From contig JBMDXA010000073.1 of the NCBI GenBank assembly GCA_048594725.1, positions 1 through 25,258 of the forward strand: a DNA stretch of 25,258 bases, written 5' to 3'. The notes beneath the pieces were generated by a model. It saw only the letters and a list, made by a program, of their open reading frames with translations, did not search any database and was not told where the DNA came from. This DNA is from JAFDZV01 sp048594725 (GTDB lineage Bacteria > Bacteroidota > Ignavibacteria > OLB7). Of the stretch, positions 1 to 8,049 are shown piece by piece; the first letter of the stretch is position 1; every line of letters begins with the position of its first letter. Both the position numbers and the translations under genes were made by a program.

Positions 1-462
1 CGGCTGCATGTTGTTGTGCGGCTGGCTTCCGCCTGCCAGGCCGATCGACTGCGGGTTCATCGTGGTGTTCGGCGCAACGTTGGTGAAGATGTTCTCGGTG
101 CTTCCGCCGCCGAGGATATTGCCCTGGGCGGTGGGCATGTCGCCGGCGCCGTTGAATGCCTGGAGCATATGGTTGTGCATCGGCATCTCGGTGCTGATGA
201 GCGTATGATTCTCCTGGCCGGAAACCTCGCCCATGGTACGCGGGGTGAGCCCCGGTCCCTGTCCCTGATGCATCGGAACACGTCCGCGCAGGTCGGGCAG
301 GGCGAAGGTGGTCTGTCCGTTGCCGCCGAAGGTGACGCCGAGCAGGGAGAAGAGCGCGGTGTTCTGTGCCAGCGGGAGGATCTGCCCGTCGCAGGTGGCG
401 TAGCCGCGCGGTGCGAAGTTGAAGCCGGTCGTGATGATCTGTCCGACAAATGGTTCTGCCAT
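1..462 (-). CDS. Phage tail-collar domain protein (microcystin-dependent-protein-like), truncated by window edge
   Basis: Reading the minus strand from the ATG at 460-462 gives 154 codons with no stop, running off the window at base 1, so the C-terminus is missing. The N-terminus begins MAEPFVGQIITTGFNFAP and continues with RGYATCDGQILPL, QNTALFSLLGVTFGGNGQTT and FALPDLRGRVPMHQGQGPG. These are the hallmarks of the phage Tail Collar domain (PF07484) as found in the MdpB-type family, proteins of about 170-200 residues. Near residues 85-105 comes the usual GQENHTL and MPMHNH region. An AAGG ribosome-binding sequence lies about 7 bases before the start. Such proteins occur in phage tails and in standalone bacterial genes, often in tandem copies; the substrate or partner here cannot be seen. 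The family call is firm, the role is not. Confidence 0.85.
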   Translation of the reverse strand, partial: MAEPFVGQIITTGFNFAPRGYATCDGQILPLAQNTALFSLLGVTFGGNGQTTFALPDLRGRVPMHQGQGPGLTPRTMGEVSGQENHTLISTEMPMHNHMLQAFNGAGDMPTAQGNILGGGSTENIFTNVAPNTTMNPQSIGLAGGSQPHNNMQP

Positions 463-1763
463 GATTCTACCTTGGTTGTAATTGCCATACATGCGCGGCG
501 TATCGCATCCGGTCATGTATCGTTGCCCATATCCCGTGCGTGGGAGATGGAGAAGAACTGTTTCTGGAGTATCTGTGCCGCCGCAGCTCATGGTGAGCAT
601 CCGGCCGGCTATGTCACACTCTGACCGATAGGGGATGTGAGGGGGCGTTGTGGCATCAGGAGGGGGGCAGCGTGCGAGAAGGGGGGACCTGCACCGCCAT
701 CCTAAGGATGCGAGGGAGCGGACCTGCGGCGGTAGCGGTATGCCGCCGCCGGGAACGAGAGAGAACTCTAGCGATTATCTATAATCTATAAGCTTGTCCA
801 TCTGCCGGCTGGCCGCCCGCTTTCGCCAGCTTTCTGAGAGCGGCGGAAGGAGCAGGTCATGCACCATGATCGAAGTTTAGGGTGGGGGAGGGCCGGCGCT
901 CCGAGGTGCCTGAAGGGAACAGTGGTATCTCTCGGCACACAAGCTGGCTTGCAGAACATGCCAGGCGAACGCAGGGCGGTATGGATGGGGTGCGGGCTGG
1001 CGCTGGACGCCGATTGAAAACGGGTGGATTCTTTGATGCGAACGTCTCACAATCAATCGAATGCCGGGTCCGGGAAGAGTATGAGAAGGGGGGAGATGAC
1101 AGTCGGATCGTACGCTCGGGGGGAGAGAGGGAGCTGATATCAACCGTTCACCAAGACATCGAAACACTCCTCAGTATCCGTAAACCGGGCCAAATATACA
1201 ACGGATTCCCGAGTTTTGATAGAGGGGCATCGCCGTTCCGGTCAATATTATGACAATGTTGAAATCCCCCTTTTCCCGGCTCCCGGCGGGGCCGGGTATC
1301 CGGTAGTATCGTTCCGGGTCGCATCATCCCTGCCGCCACTGCCATCCTGTTTTTTCGATCATTTTTTTGCCGGTGTGCAAATTCGCCGGCTCATGTCATC
1401 TTACATGCTATACACAGCAGACATGGATCGGGCTATCAGAAGCCGGCAGCATCTCCGGCAAACTCGGAGAATCCAGGTTCCTCTCGTCTCGGAACCGTGC
1501 GGGATGCTTCGCGTGCCGCCTCTGATATCCGTTTCATTTCCATCAACCTGAATTATTTCCATCATTCCCTGCGGCGGTTCTCCGGTGAACGATCTTCATC
1601 GGGGAGGGGCTACCCATATCCCCCCCGTCTCCGCCTCCCGTCCGTACTCCGGAAGCGCTCCGGGCGCCTCTGCGATGCGCGGGAAAGGAATGCTCTGGTA
1701 GCAATAGAGAATTTCCCCCAGGGAATTCATCAATCCACTCTAAACTCGACGGAGCACTGAACC
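463..1763. other. 1.3 kb region without a convincing gene
   Basis: Open frames exist on both strands, but their translations are Pro/Arg/His-rich and low in hydrophobic core residues, with no recognisable domain or good ribosome-binding site. I saw no tRNA, tmRNA, RNase P or SRP RNA signature. A TATATTTG box occurs on the minus strand at about 1192-1199, matching the Bacteroidota -7 element, but no plausible gene follows it. Small hairpins exist, for example GGTTCC/GGAACC near 1474-1494. The stretch could hold an unrecognised small RNA or decayed genes. Confidence 0.4.
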
Positions 1764-2165
1764 ATGAAATCATTCGTTAAGTCCGCTCTCAGCCTCGCAG
1801 TTATGGGCTCGCTCATGACCGGCGCCGCATTCGCCAAAATCGCCCCGAACAGCGAGGCTTGCACCGTAAAAGAATCCAGGACCGCTGCCAAGGAGATGAT
1901 GGCCGAGCAGCATCGGGTAGATGTGTTCGTGTACTATGAAAACTCCGACGGCGGCGTGGGCCAGCCGGCAGCCGGCGTCAATATCTTCGACGCACGCACC
2001 AACCGTCTGCTCGGCCAGACCCGTGATGACGGCCGCGTGCAGCTTCTGGTTGCCTCCGGCACCCGCCTCCGTGCCGTTGAGCCGGTCTACGGCCAGCAGC
2101 AGTATGTCGGCGAGCCGATCTACAACGACAAGGGCGAGGTCATCGGCTGGAAGGCCCCGAAGTAG
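1764..2165 (+). CDS. Small exported protein of unknown function
   Basis: This encodes 133 residues. Residues 1-24 form a classical signal peptide: MKSF with lysines, a hydrophobic stretch, then a predicted cleavage site after AAFA. The mature part has one Cys (about residue 33) and a segment around residues 50-105 (VDVFVYYENSDGG, AGVNIFDARTNR, LLGQTRDDGRVQLLV) that alternates like a beta-sandwich. It recalls carboxypeptidase-regulatory-like or transthyretin-type folds that follow a 'tag, then gain of a new element' pattern. This is weak fold inference, not a family assignment. A GGAG sequence 9 bases upstream supports the ATG at 1764. It lies 177 bases before a di-heme peroxidase on the same strand, so a shared periplasmic job is possible but unproven. 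Confidence 0.65.
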   Translation: MKSFVKSALSLAVMGSLMTGAAFAKIAPNSEACTVKESRTAAKEMMAEQHRVDVFVYYENSDGGVGQPAAGVNIFDARTNRLLGQTRDDGRVQLLVASGTRLRAVEPVYGQQQYVGEPIYNDKGEVIGWKAPK

Positions 2166-2342
2166 TCTCAGGTGCCGGCCCGGCCGCATAGGCCGGCAGG
2201 TATATCCCGATGTTGACAGATGGGCCGGTTCTCTGACAGGAGGGCCGGCCCGTCATCGCTCATTCTCCTCCCCCTCCCGTGTGTGGCCCCGGAGGATCGG
2301 CCGGTCCGGCCTCGGTCCTCATCATCGAATACCCGCTCTGCC

Positions 2343-3401
2343 ATGAACATCGTTGCCGGCTCCTATATCGCAGTTCTTACGATGGCGCTTGCGTTCTCCT
2401 CCATCACCGCGCCGGAGGGGAGCATGCACTCCCATGGCGGCCCTGATGCCGCAGTCCGCGACGGTGCCGGACTGGATACCACCGGCATGATGGCCGAGGC
2501 CGGGCGCCTGATGTTTCATGCCGGGGAGCTTTCCAGCGATGGGCAGCTCTCCTGCGCCACCTGCCATATTCCGTCGGCGCATTTTCAGGATGGCTACGAG
2601 GTGGGGCTGGCGCGGATACGCAAGGTGGTACGGAACACCCCCACGCTGCTGAACGTCAATCGCTACCGCACGTTCTTCTGGGACGGGCGGGCCACCAGCC
2701 TGCACGATCAGATCACCGAGCCGCTGTTCAAGAGCAAGGTGGAGATGTTGTCGAACGACTCGATCATGGGGGCGTACATCCGGTCGGTGCCGGTGCTGGA
2801 GGGTACCATGCGCCGGCTTGGCTACCGCGATGGTGATGCCAGGGAGTTTGTGCTGGGCGCGCTGGAGGGATATATGCGCTCCATTGCAACCACCCGCACC
2901 CGCTACGACGATCATCTCGCCGGAACCGCAGAGCTTACCGAACCGGAGCGCCGCGGGCTGGAGCTGTTCAACGGCAAGGCGCAGTGCGCCTCGTGCCATC
3001 CCGCCCCCGATTTCACCGATAACCTTTTCCACGACAACGGCCTGTACCGCAAGCTCTCCATCGTCGAGAGCTATACCCAGAAGGGGGTGCTCAAGACGAG
3101 GCTGGGGCACGACTACGGGCGGGGAAATATCGTGGAGGGGATGGAACAGCTTTTCCGGTTCAGAACCCCGTCGCTCTACAACGTGGCCCTCACTCCCCCC
3201 TATATGCACAACGGCACCATCGCCACGCTCGATGCGGTGCTCGATTTCTACGACAGGGGAGGGGATGAACCCGATGCGGCCACCCGGCGGCTGAACCTGA
3301 CCAGGGCCGAGAAGGATGATCTGGTAGCCTTTCTGAAGACCCTTACCGATGTGCGCTACGCCGCACCGGAGACCGCAGAGCAGGAGGTATCGGTGCGGTA
3401 G
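2343..3401 (+). CDS. Di-heme cytochrome c peroxidase (CcpA/MauG family)
   Basis: The 352-residue periplasmic enzyme is predicted to reduce hydrogen peroxide with electrons from small cytochromes, or to act as a MauG-like oxidase. Residues 1-22 look like a signal peptide. Two CxxCH heme-binding motifs are visible: CATCH at residues 71-75 (first, peroxidatic heme domain) and CASCH at 215-219 (second, electron-transfer heme domain). The FFWDGRATSLHDQITEPLF block at about 111-129 and the RTPSLYNVALTPPYMHNG block, containing the Met expected as an axial ligand, are typical of the family. The frame is open further upstream, but the ATG at 2343 is chosen because the signal peptide follows it directly; its ribosome-binding site is poor. 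Length is usual for CcpA. The exported protein at 1764 is its only same-strand neighbour. Confidence 0.92.
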   Translation: MNIVAGSYIAVLTMALAFSSITAPEGSMHSHGGPDAAVRDGAGLDTTGMMAEAGRLMFHAGELSSDGQLSCATCHIPSAHFQDGYEVGLARIRKVVRNTPTLLNVNRYRTFFWDGRATSLHDQITEPLFKSKVEMLSNDSIMGAYIRSVPVLEGTMRRLGYRDGDAREFVLGALEGYMRSIATTRTRYDDHLAGTAELTEPERRGLELFNGKAQCASCHPAPDFTDNLFHDNGLYRKLSIVESYTQKGVLKTRLGHDYGRGNIVEGMEQLFRFRTPSLYNVALTPPYMHNGTIATLDAVLDFYDRGGDEPDAATRRLNLTRAEKDDLVAFLKTLTDVRYAAPETAEQEVSVR

Positions 3402-3650
3402 GGGATGGTCTGTCCGTAGTCAGTACGCGGGCTTCGCCCGCTGGTCAGTAGTCCGTGGCCGTTGCCCCTGGAACTACACGTTTATCATGCCGTTCCGTAC
3501 TACGTACCTACGGATATCTTCTCAGCGATGTGTTGTCGCGGAGTTTGACTCCGCCCGAACAGGCCAATCAGAGAATCTCGGAAAACCTATCCCGAAGTAC
3601 TTGACTGCCACTGACGGCGGACCTTCTCCCCAATCGAAAATCCAAAATCG
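3402..3650. repeat. Intergenic repeat cluster between the peroxidase and recA
   Basis: Three repeat types meet here. At 3428-3444 a GCGGGC-TTC-GCCCGC palindrome lies between AGTAC and TGGTCAGTAG sequences. At 3538-3554 is a REP-like hairpin, GCGGAGT-TTG-ACTCCGC, followed to about 3605 by a tail (CGAACAGGC, AGAATCTCGGAAAAC, TATCCCGAA) that is repeated at 21376-21420. At about 3633-3660 a heptamer tract of the AAAATCN type adjoins the recA terminator. CTACGTACCTACGGATA near 3510 recurs in slightly changed form near 11318. I see no gene. Confidence 0.7.
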
Positions 3651-3654
3651 TAAA

Positions 3655-3700
3655 TCGAAAATAACAACGCCCGCCTCGGAACCATTCCGGGCGGGCGTTG
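3655..3700 (-). terminator. Rho-independent terminator of recA
   Basis: An 11-bp perfect stem is formed by CAACGCCCGCC (3665-3675) and GGCGGGCGTTG (3690-3700). Read on the minus strand it begins 28 bases after the recA stop and is followed by TTATTTTCGATTT, a T-rich run provided by the adjoining heptamer repeat. Position, stem and T-rich tail fit intrinsic termination of recA. Confidence 0.85.
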
Positions 3701-3728
3701 CTGTAATGATACTCGGGGTATGCAGAGC

Positions 3729-4814
3729 TTAGTTCTGCTTGGCGGCCTTGGCGCGCGGCGATGCCACCTCGCTTGCCTCCACACCGTTCGGCTCGTTGCC
3801 GTTCAGCTGCTGCGGGGCGCGCATGCCCAGCTTCTCGCGAACCTGGGTTTCGAGCACCGCAAAGGTCTCCGGGTTCTCCGTCAGGAGCTTCTTGAGCTGG
3901 TCGCGTCCCTGCACGCGCTCCTCGTTGAAGGTGAACCAGGAGCCGCTCTTCTGGATGATGGCCTGATCGATCGCCATATCGAGCACGTCGCCGATCCTGG
4001 AGATGCCCTCGTTGTACATGATGTCGAACTCCACCTCCTTGAACGGCGGCGACACCTTGTTCTTGACGATCTTGGCGCGGACACGGTTACCCACGATATC
4101 CTGGCCGTCCTTCAGCACTTCCTTGCGGCGGATGTCGATACGGACCGACGCATAGAACTTCAGTGCGTTACCGCCGGTGGTGGTCTCCGGGTTGCCGTAG
4201 ATCACGCCGATCTTGGAGCGGAGCTGGTTGGTGAAGATCACGATGGCGTTGGAGCGGCCGATGGCCGCATTGAGCTTGCGCATGGCCTGCGACATCAGCC
4301 TGGCCTGCGAGCCCATCTGCGCATCTCCCATCTCCCCCTCGATTTCCACGCGCGGGGTAAGGGCCGCCACCGAGTCCACGATCACCACATCGATAGCGCC
4401 GGAGCGTACCAGCGTCTCGACGATCTCCAGCGCCTGCTCGCCGAACTCCGGCTGGGCCAGCAGAAGGTTGTTGACATCCACGCCGAGGCGCGAGGCATAC
4501 TGGATATCGAGCGCATGCTCGGCATCCACGAACGCTGCCACGCCACCACGCTTCTGGGCCTCGGCGATCACCTGAAGACAGACCGTGGTCTTACCGGAGG
4601 ATTCCGGACCGTAGATCTCGGTGATGCGTCCGCGCGGGATGCCGCCGATGCCGATAGCGAAATCCAGCGACAGCGAGCCGGTGGAGATCGCATCGACCGG
4701 CACCACTGCCGAATCGCTCAGACGCATGATCGACCCCTTGCCATGCTGCTTCTCGATCTGCTCAAGAGCGTTGGCTATCGCCCGCTGGCGGGCATCACTG
4801 ATTGTTGCAGCCAT
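3729..4814 (-). CDS. recA: Recombinase RecA
   Basis: The protein has 361 residues, about the usual RecA length. It is the cytoplasmic DNA strand-exchange ATPase of homologous recombination and the co-protease that triggers LexA cleavage in the SOS response. Visible landmarks: Walker A GPESSGKTT at residues 69-77, AFVDAEHALD, the Walker B region VVIVDSVAAL, loop L1 around EGEMGDAQMG, loop L2 in the IFTNQLRSKIGVIYGNPETTTGG block, and the KIVKNKVSPPF segment. The C-terminus is Lys/Ala-rich and ends KAAKQN. The start is the usual MAATISDARQ-type N-terminus with only a weak ribosome-binding sequence. A TATCTTTC box about 30 bases upstream could be the -7 promoter element. I saw no clear LexA box. 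The gene is monocistronic and ends at a strong terminator. Confidence 0.98.
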   Translation of the reverse strand: MAATISDARQRAIANALEQIEKQHGKGSIMRLSDSAVVPVDAISTGSLSLDFAIGIGGIPRGRITEIYGPESSGKTTVCLQVIAEAQKRGGVAAFVDAEHALDIQYASRLGVDVNNLLLAQPEFGEQALEIVETLVRSGAIDVVIVDSVAALTPRVEIEGEMGDAQMGSQARLMSQAMRKLNAAIGRSNAIVIFTNQLRSKIGVIYGNPETTTGGNALKFYASVRIDIRRKEVLKDGQDIVGNRVRAKIVKNKVSPPFKEVEFDIMYNEGISRIGDVLDMAIDQAIIQKSGSWFTFNEERVQGRDQLKKLLTENPETFAVLETQVREKLGMRAPQQLNGNEPNGVEASEVASPRAKAAKQN

Positions 4815-4843
4815 ATTCGAAATCTCGTTGAACTATTAGGTTG

Positions 4844-4851
4844 GAAAGATA
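4844..4851 (-). promoter_or_regulatory. Possible -7 promoter box of recA
   Basis: On the minus strand this reads TATCTTTC, matching seven of the eight positions of the Bacteroidota -7 consensus TAnnTTTG, about 30 bases before the recA start. I see no convincing TTG -33 element at the expected distance, so support is limited. Confidence 0.3.
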
Positions 4852-5460
4852 CTTCGCGTCGTTGCTGAACGGGAGGTGCTCCTGAATATGGGGACCCCGT
4901 AAAAACTGCGATTATGTCAGGAAAACGGCGTTTTTTGATGCCTACTAATGACGGCTCAACCTGGGGGTTAGTGTCGCTTTCAGGGGGCAAACTTAGCCAA
5001 ATTTTCATCCCTTCCATAGGGTTTTTCGTGACGAACTACCCGAAATGTTTGTAGTCGATTCTGGGTGGCGAAATCAGGGGGTACGGAGCCGAAAAGGGGC
5101 ACGGAATCCAGGAGTCCGGAGCCGGAAGAGAGGGGGGAGGAGATGATCGGCACGGCCCGATTAATCCTCGCTGCCCGTGTTCTCCTGCTACCGGCGTTCC
5201 GCTGCCAGCCCCTACCTGCGCTCTCTGCAATGGTTTCCTTCCCGGCGCTCAACTAAGCATTCTTCCCCGATCTTTCCAATCCCAAACCACCCGCCGCCGA
5301 TCGAAAATATGGAGGTGTCTCCGGGCGGGAGCGCAATGGGTAGGGCCGGTTCACCGAAGAGGAGATGCCCCCCTCCCGGAAGATTCAATCCTCTTCCCCA
5401 ATCGAAAATCTAAAGGCGACTATATATCTGATAGACCCAAGCATGCCAGATGCATCACGG
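4852..5460. other. Non-coding stretch upstream of recA
   Basis: No convincing gene. It contains a GGAGTCCGGA-type dispersed motif near 5109-5122 (also at about 12175, 12241, 13141, 14099 and 20404) and isolated heptamer-like pieces at about 5300 (ATCGAAAATAT) and 5400-5415 (CAATCGAAAATCTAAA). Open frames here translate to low-complexity sequence and cross the repeats. Confidence 0.45.
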
Positions 5461-5461
5461 G

Positions 5462-5510
5462 AAGCCGCGACGGCGCAAAGAAAGACCTCTTCTTTGCGCC
5501 TTCGCGGCTT
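5462..5510. repeat. Long perfect-like hairpin (21-base arms)
   Basis: Arms 5462-5482 and 5490-5510 are reverse complements with one mismatch (C at 5470 or 5471 against the other arm's T), separated by a 7-base loop. The arm core is GGCGCAAAGAA paired with TTCTTTGCGCC, then GCCGCGA paired with TCGCGGC allowing the mismatch. No T-tract follows on either strand and the nearest gene end is 200 bases away, so this looks like a mobile or REP-type palindrome rather than a terminator. Confidence 0.75.
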
Positions 5511-5582
5511 TGCGTGGAGTTCTTCCGAGAGCGCCTACTCAGGGTCGCTCAAGTATATAGTTGCCAATCCAAAATCTGCAAT

Positions 5583-5721
5583 CGAAAATCCCTCAATCTC
5601 CTTCCCCCGGTTCCCCAATCGAAAATCTAAAATCGGCAATCGAAAATCCCTCAATCTCCTTCCCCCGGTTCCCCAATCGAAAATCCAAAATCTAAAATCG
5701 AAAATCCCTCACTCCTTCCCC
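5583..5721. repeat. 58-bp tandem repeat, 2.4 copies, overlapping the flippase stop
   Basis: Copies begin at 5583, 5641 and 5699. The first two are 58 bp each and nearly identical, with CGAAAATCCCTCAATC followed by TCCTTCCCCCGGTTCCCC and an AAAATCN heptamer tract. The third is partial and shortened, and contains the last codons and stop (5709-5711) of the flippase on the minus strand. The array may have grown by duplication of the gene's 3' end plus the heptamer tract. Confidence 0.85.
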
Positions 5722-7088
5722 TCCCGTCTGATGGAGCCCTGGAAGGCGGCGATCCTGCGGCGGACGATCGGGCCGAAGCCGCGCGAACGGCGCAGCACCG
5801 AGCCGAACGTGAAGCGCACGTAGCGGTTCATCCGGCGGGTAAGCAGCAGCGCGGTGACGGCCGTTCCCAGAAACACGCCGGCGGCCATGCCCACCGCTCC
5901 GAAGAACCAGGTAAGGAGAAGCCCTGCAAGGATCAGCACCGCCGTGCCGATCAGCGTTCCGCGGAACAGATCGCGCGTATGTCCTATGCCCAGCAGCACC
6001 ACCGATGGCACTATCACAAAGGGGATGGCGAAGCCGTTTGCCATCAGCCACTGGAACTCGTCTACCGCCTCCGGAAACTTCGGCAGCACCAGCGGGATCA
6101 GCCAGGGGGCAAGCACGATCAGGCCGATCGTCATCGGGAACATCAGCGCCACGATCGCGGCGGTGGCAAGTTCGGTGATCTCCTCCACCGCTTCGATTCG
6201 CTCCTGCGCATATGCCCGCGAGGTTGCCGGCACCAGCAGAAGCTGCGCGGCATCGCGCACCGAGTCGAAGAACCGGTAGAAGGTGCGCGCCGCGCCATAG
6301 ACCCCGGCCGCCCAGCCGCCACGGATGCCGGAGACGATCAGCACATCGCTCTGCTGCTGGAGCATGGTAAGGATGCCCGTGCCCCCCTGATGCAGCCCCA
6401 GCCGCAGCAGCCTCCGTGTGGAGATGCCGATATCATGGAAGCTGGGAACCAGCAGCCGGAACGCCAGCAGCATCCCCAGCACCGAGCTGCCGATGAACGC
6501 GATGAGGTTGTACTCCACCATATCGGTGGCGGTGCGGAGCGTGCCGCTGGTGGTGCCGTAGATCATCAGGCCGATCAGCCCGGCGAAATAGATGAAATCG
6601 ACGAAGAAGATGGCGATGATCCGGTACTGGATCTGGAGCACCCGGATGGCATGGGTGCGCACGATGTTGGTAAGCACCAGCAGCCCCATCATCCGGAAGG
6701 AGGAAACCGCCAGCGGGGTTTTCATGATCGCCGCCAGCAGATCCGAGAAGAGCGCCACCGTGAACCCCAGCACCACGCTGAGCAGAGTGTAGAAGATGAA
6801 CGACGATGTTATGACCGGGCGGGGATCGGAGGGGTTTTCCGAGGCGATCTTGACCATCGGCTGAAGGATGAAGAAATCCCCCAGCATGCTGATAACCATG
6901 AACACCACGCTGAAGATCGTCCACGCCCCCCACTCGTCCTTGTCGAGCACGCGCATCGTCAGCAGGATGCTTGCCACGCCATAGAGCATGGCGAGCCCCT
7001 TGTCTGCTGCGGCCCAGATCGCCAGCCATATCGGCGACATGGCCGGGCTGCCGGAATCGGAATATTCGGTTGGGAGCGGTTCGGACAT
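5709..7088 (-). CDS. Polysaccharide/oligosaccharide flippase (Wzx/MOP superfamily)
   Basis: The 459-residue protein is an integral inner-membrane protein with about 12 hydrophobic segments spread over the length, starting near residue 20 (MSPIWLAIWAAADKGLAMLYGVASI) and ending near 430. The layout, with RVLDKDEWGAWTIFSVVFMV in TM2 and GVYGAARTFYRFFDSVRDAAQLLLVPATSRAYA in the middle, is typical of the MOP-superfamily transporters that flip lipid-linked sugars across the membrane. The C-terminal tail is basic (about residues 425-459). The start at 7086-7088 has no good ribosome-binding site, but a good Bacteroidota-type promoter lies upstream. The likely cargo is a surface glycan. The heparinase-family enzyme at 8696 and the nucleotidyltransferase-type protein at 14673 could belong to the same pathway, though they are not in one operon. 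Confidence 0.85.
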   Translation of the reverse strand: MSEPLPTEYSDSGSPAMSPIWLAIWAAADKGLAMLYGVASILLTMRVLDKDEWGAWTIFSVVFMVISMLGDFFILQPMVKIASENPSDPRPVITSSFIFYTLLSVVLGFTVALFSDLLAAIMKTPLAVSSFRMMGLLVLTNIVRTHAIRVLQIQYRIIAIFFVDFIYFAGLIGLMIYGTTSGTLRTATDMVEYNLIAFIGSSVLGMLLAFRLLVPSFHDIGISTRRLLRLGLHQGGTGILTMLQQQSDVLIVSGIRGGWAAGVYGAARTFYRFFDSVRDAAQLLLVPATSRAYAQERIEAVEEITELATAAIVALMFPMTIGLIVLAPWLIPLVLPKFPEAVDEFQWLMANGFAIPFVIVPSVVLLGIGHTRDLFRGTLIGTAVLILAGLLLTWFFGAVGMAAGVFLGTAVTALLLTRRMNRYVRFTFGSVLRRSRGFGPIVRRRIAAFQGSIRREGKE

Positions 7089-7112
7089 CGTCAGAGATTA
7101 GAAAGTAGCCGG

Positions 7113-7142
7113 CAAATATACACCACGCGCCGGTTCTGGCAG
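7113..7142 (-). promoter_or_regulatory. Bacteroidota-type promoter of the flippase gene
   Basis: On the minus strand CTG (7140-7142) is followed after exactly 19 bases by TATATTTG (7113-7120). This matches the TTG-N19-TAnnTTTG consensus with one mismatch in the -33 box. The start codon lies 24 bases further on. Confidence 0.5.
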
Positions 7143-7319
7143 ATGTTTCCGGGCATGCCCGGCACCTGGGCGCCGGCTTCATGCGCCCCCGCGGGTATCG
7201 TATATGTAGGTGATACGTAGCCGTGGTGCCCGCCTGCCGGCTCATCTTTGCTCCGCAACTGGACGGGGCCCCCAATCTACACCCCACACGACGACACTAC
7301 TCACCTTTTGGAGGTTTGC

Positions 7320-7856
7320 ATGAGATTGATAGTTCCCTTGGCTGCCGGGCTCGTTCTGCTGGCACCGGTACTGACACTGGCGCAGCAGCAGGAACTGGCG
7401 CCGGAGCCGGTGGTTGGCCTGTACGAACATCCTCTATCCGAACCCGCCCGCGCGGTCTATGAGGAGAACCCGGATGATGCGGAGCCTGCCGCCGATGGCT
7501 ATGAGATGTTCGAGAACGAGGGGGAATGGGATTACTCGGAGCAAGATGAGGAGGGGATGGATCTGAGCGGATATGATGATGATCTCGATCTGGTGGATGT
7601 GATCGAACAGATAGGTGAACTGGCGGACAACAGCACTGCAAAGGTCCGGTTCTTCCAGCGCCAACTGCCAAACGGAATGTACGAATGGGCTGTGGTGGAA
7701 CATCGGGAGCTGCGGAATGGGGAAATCGAGACCGTTGTGATTTCAAGTGATGCGGAGAATGTTTTTGAAGAGATCCACATCGTCGATGAGGAGGTGAGAG
7801 AGCACTCCACATCCAGCAGTGATAAGGAAACAACACCGGATCGCACGCTGGAATAA
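7320..7856 (+). CDS. Highly acidic exported protein of unknown function
   Basis: The 178-residue protein begins with a signal peptide (MRLIVPLAAGLVLLAPVLTLAQ, cleavage probably after LAQ or TLA). The mature part is strongly acidic, with Asp/Glu-dense stretches around residues 48-90 (for example EENPDD, EQDEEG, DDDLDLVD) and again near 140-160 (FEEIHIVDEEV). A central part, about 98-130 (AKVRFFQRQLPNGMYEWAVVEHRELRNG), alternates like beta-strands. No Cys is present. A GGAGG sequence 5 bases before the ATG at 7320 fixes the start; the frame is open 24 codons further upstream. I do not recognise a family. Calcium or cation binding is a guess from composition only. A hairpin 40 bases after the stop may end the transcript. 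Confidence 0.7.
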   Translation: MRLIVPLAAGLVLLAPVLTLAQQQELAPEPVVGLYEHPLSEPARAVYEENPDDAEPAADGYEMFENEGEWDYSEQDEEGMDLSGYDDDLDLVDVIEQIGELADNSTAKVRFFQRQLPNGMYEWAVVEHRELRNGEIETVVISSDAENVFEEIHIVDEEVREHSTSSSDKETTPDRTLE

Positions 7857-7896
7857 CCGGGCAGATCAGGCATGCGGGCCTGGTTGTTCCGGCAAT

Positions 7897-7927
7897 GGGG
7901 GAGGGGAAACGATGATTTCCCTCCCCC
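7897..7927 (+). terminator. Hairpin downstream of the acidic protein gene
   Basis: GGGGGAGGGGAAA (7897-7909) pairs with TTTCCCTCCCCC (7916-7927) apart from one bulged G; the loop is 6 bases. There is no T-tract after it, so it is a likely but not classical terminator. Confidence 0.5.
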
Positions 7928-8049
7928 GATATATCCGCAACGAAAAAGAACCCGAATTATCATTCTTTACCGATCATGCCTCGCAGGGAATATTCCGTGC
8001 GAAGAGCATCGCCAATTCAACATACCATCCTACAGGAGAATCCTTTCCA

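Noticed and set aside
877..1253. Two overlapping frames, one per strand, in the long gap
   Set aside because: Pro/His/Arg-rich, no domain, no good ribosome-binding site.
3720..4868. Long plus-strand open frame (382 codons)
   Set aside because: It lies antisense to recA and is a shadow of its codon bias; recA is unmistakable.
5583..5721. Possible CRISPR array
   Set aside because: The repeats are directly tandem without unique spacers, and no cas operon is present; the Cas2-like gene at 8050 is not linked.
5979..7220. Plus-strand open frame of 413 codons rich in His, Gln and Arg
   Set aside because: Antisense to the flippase; the composition is that of a shadow frame.
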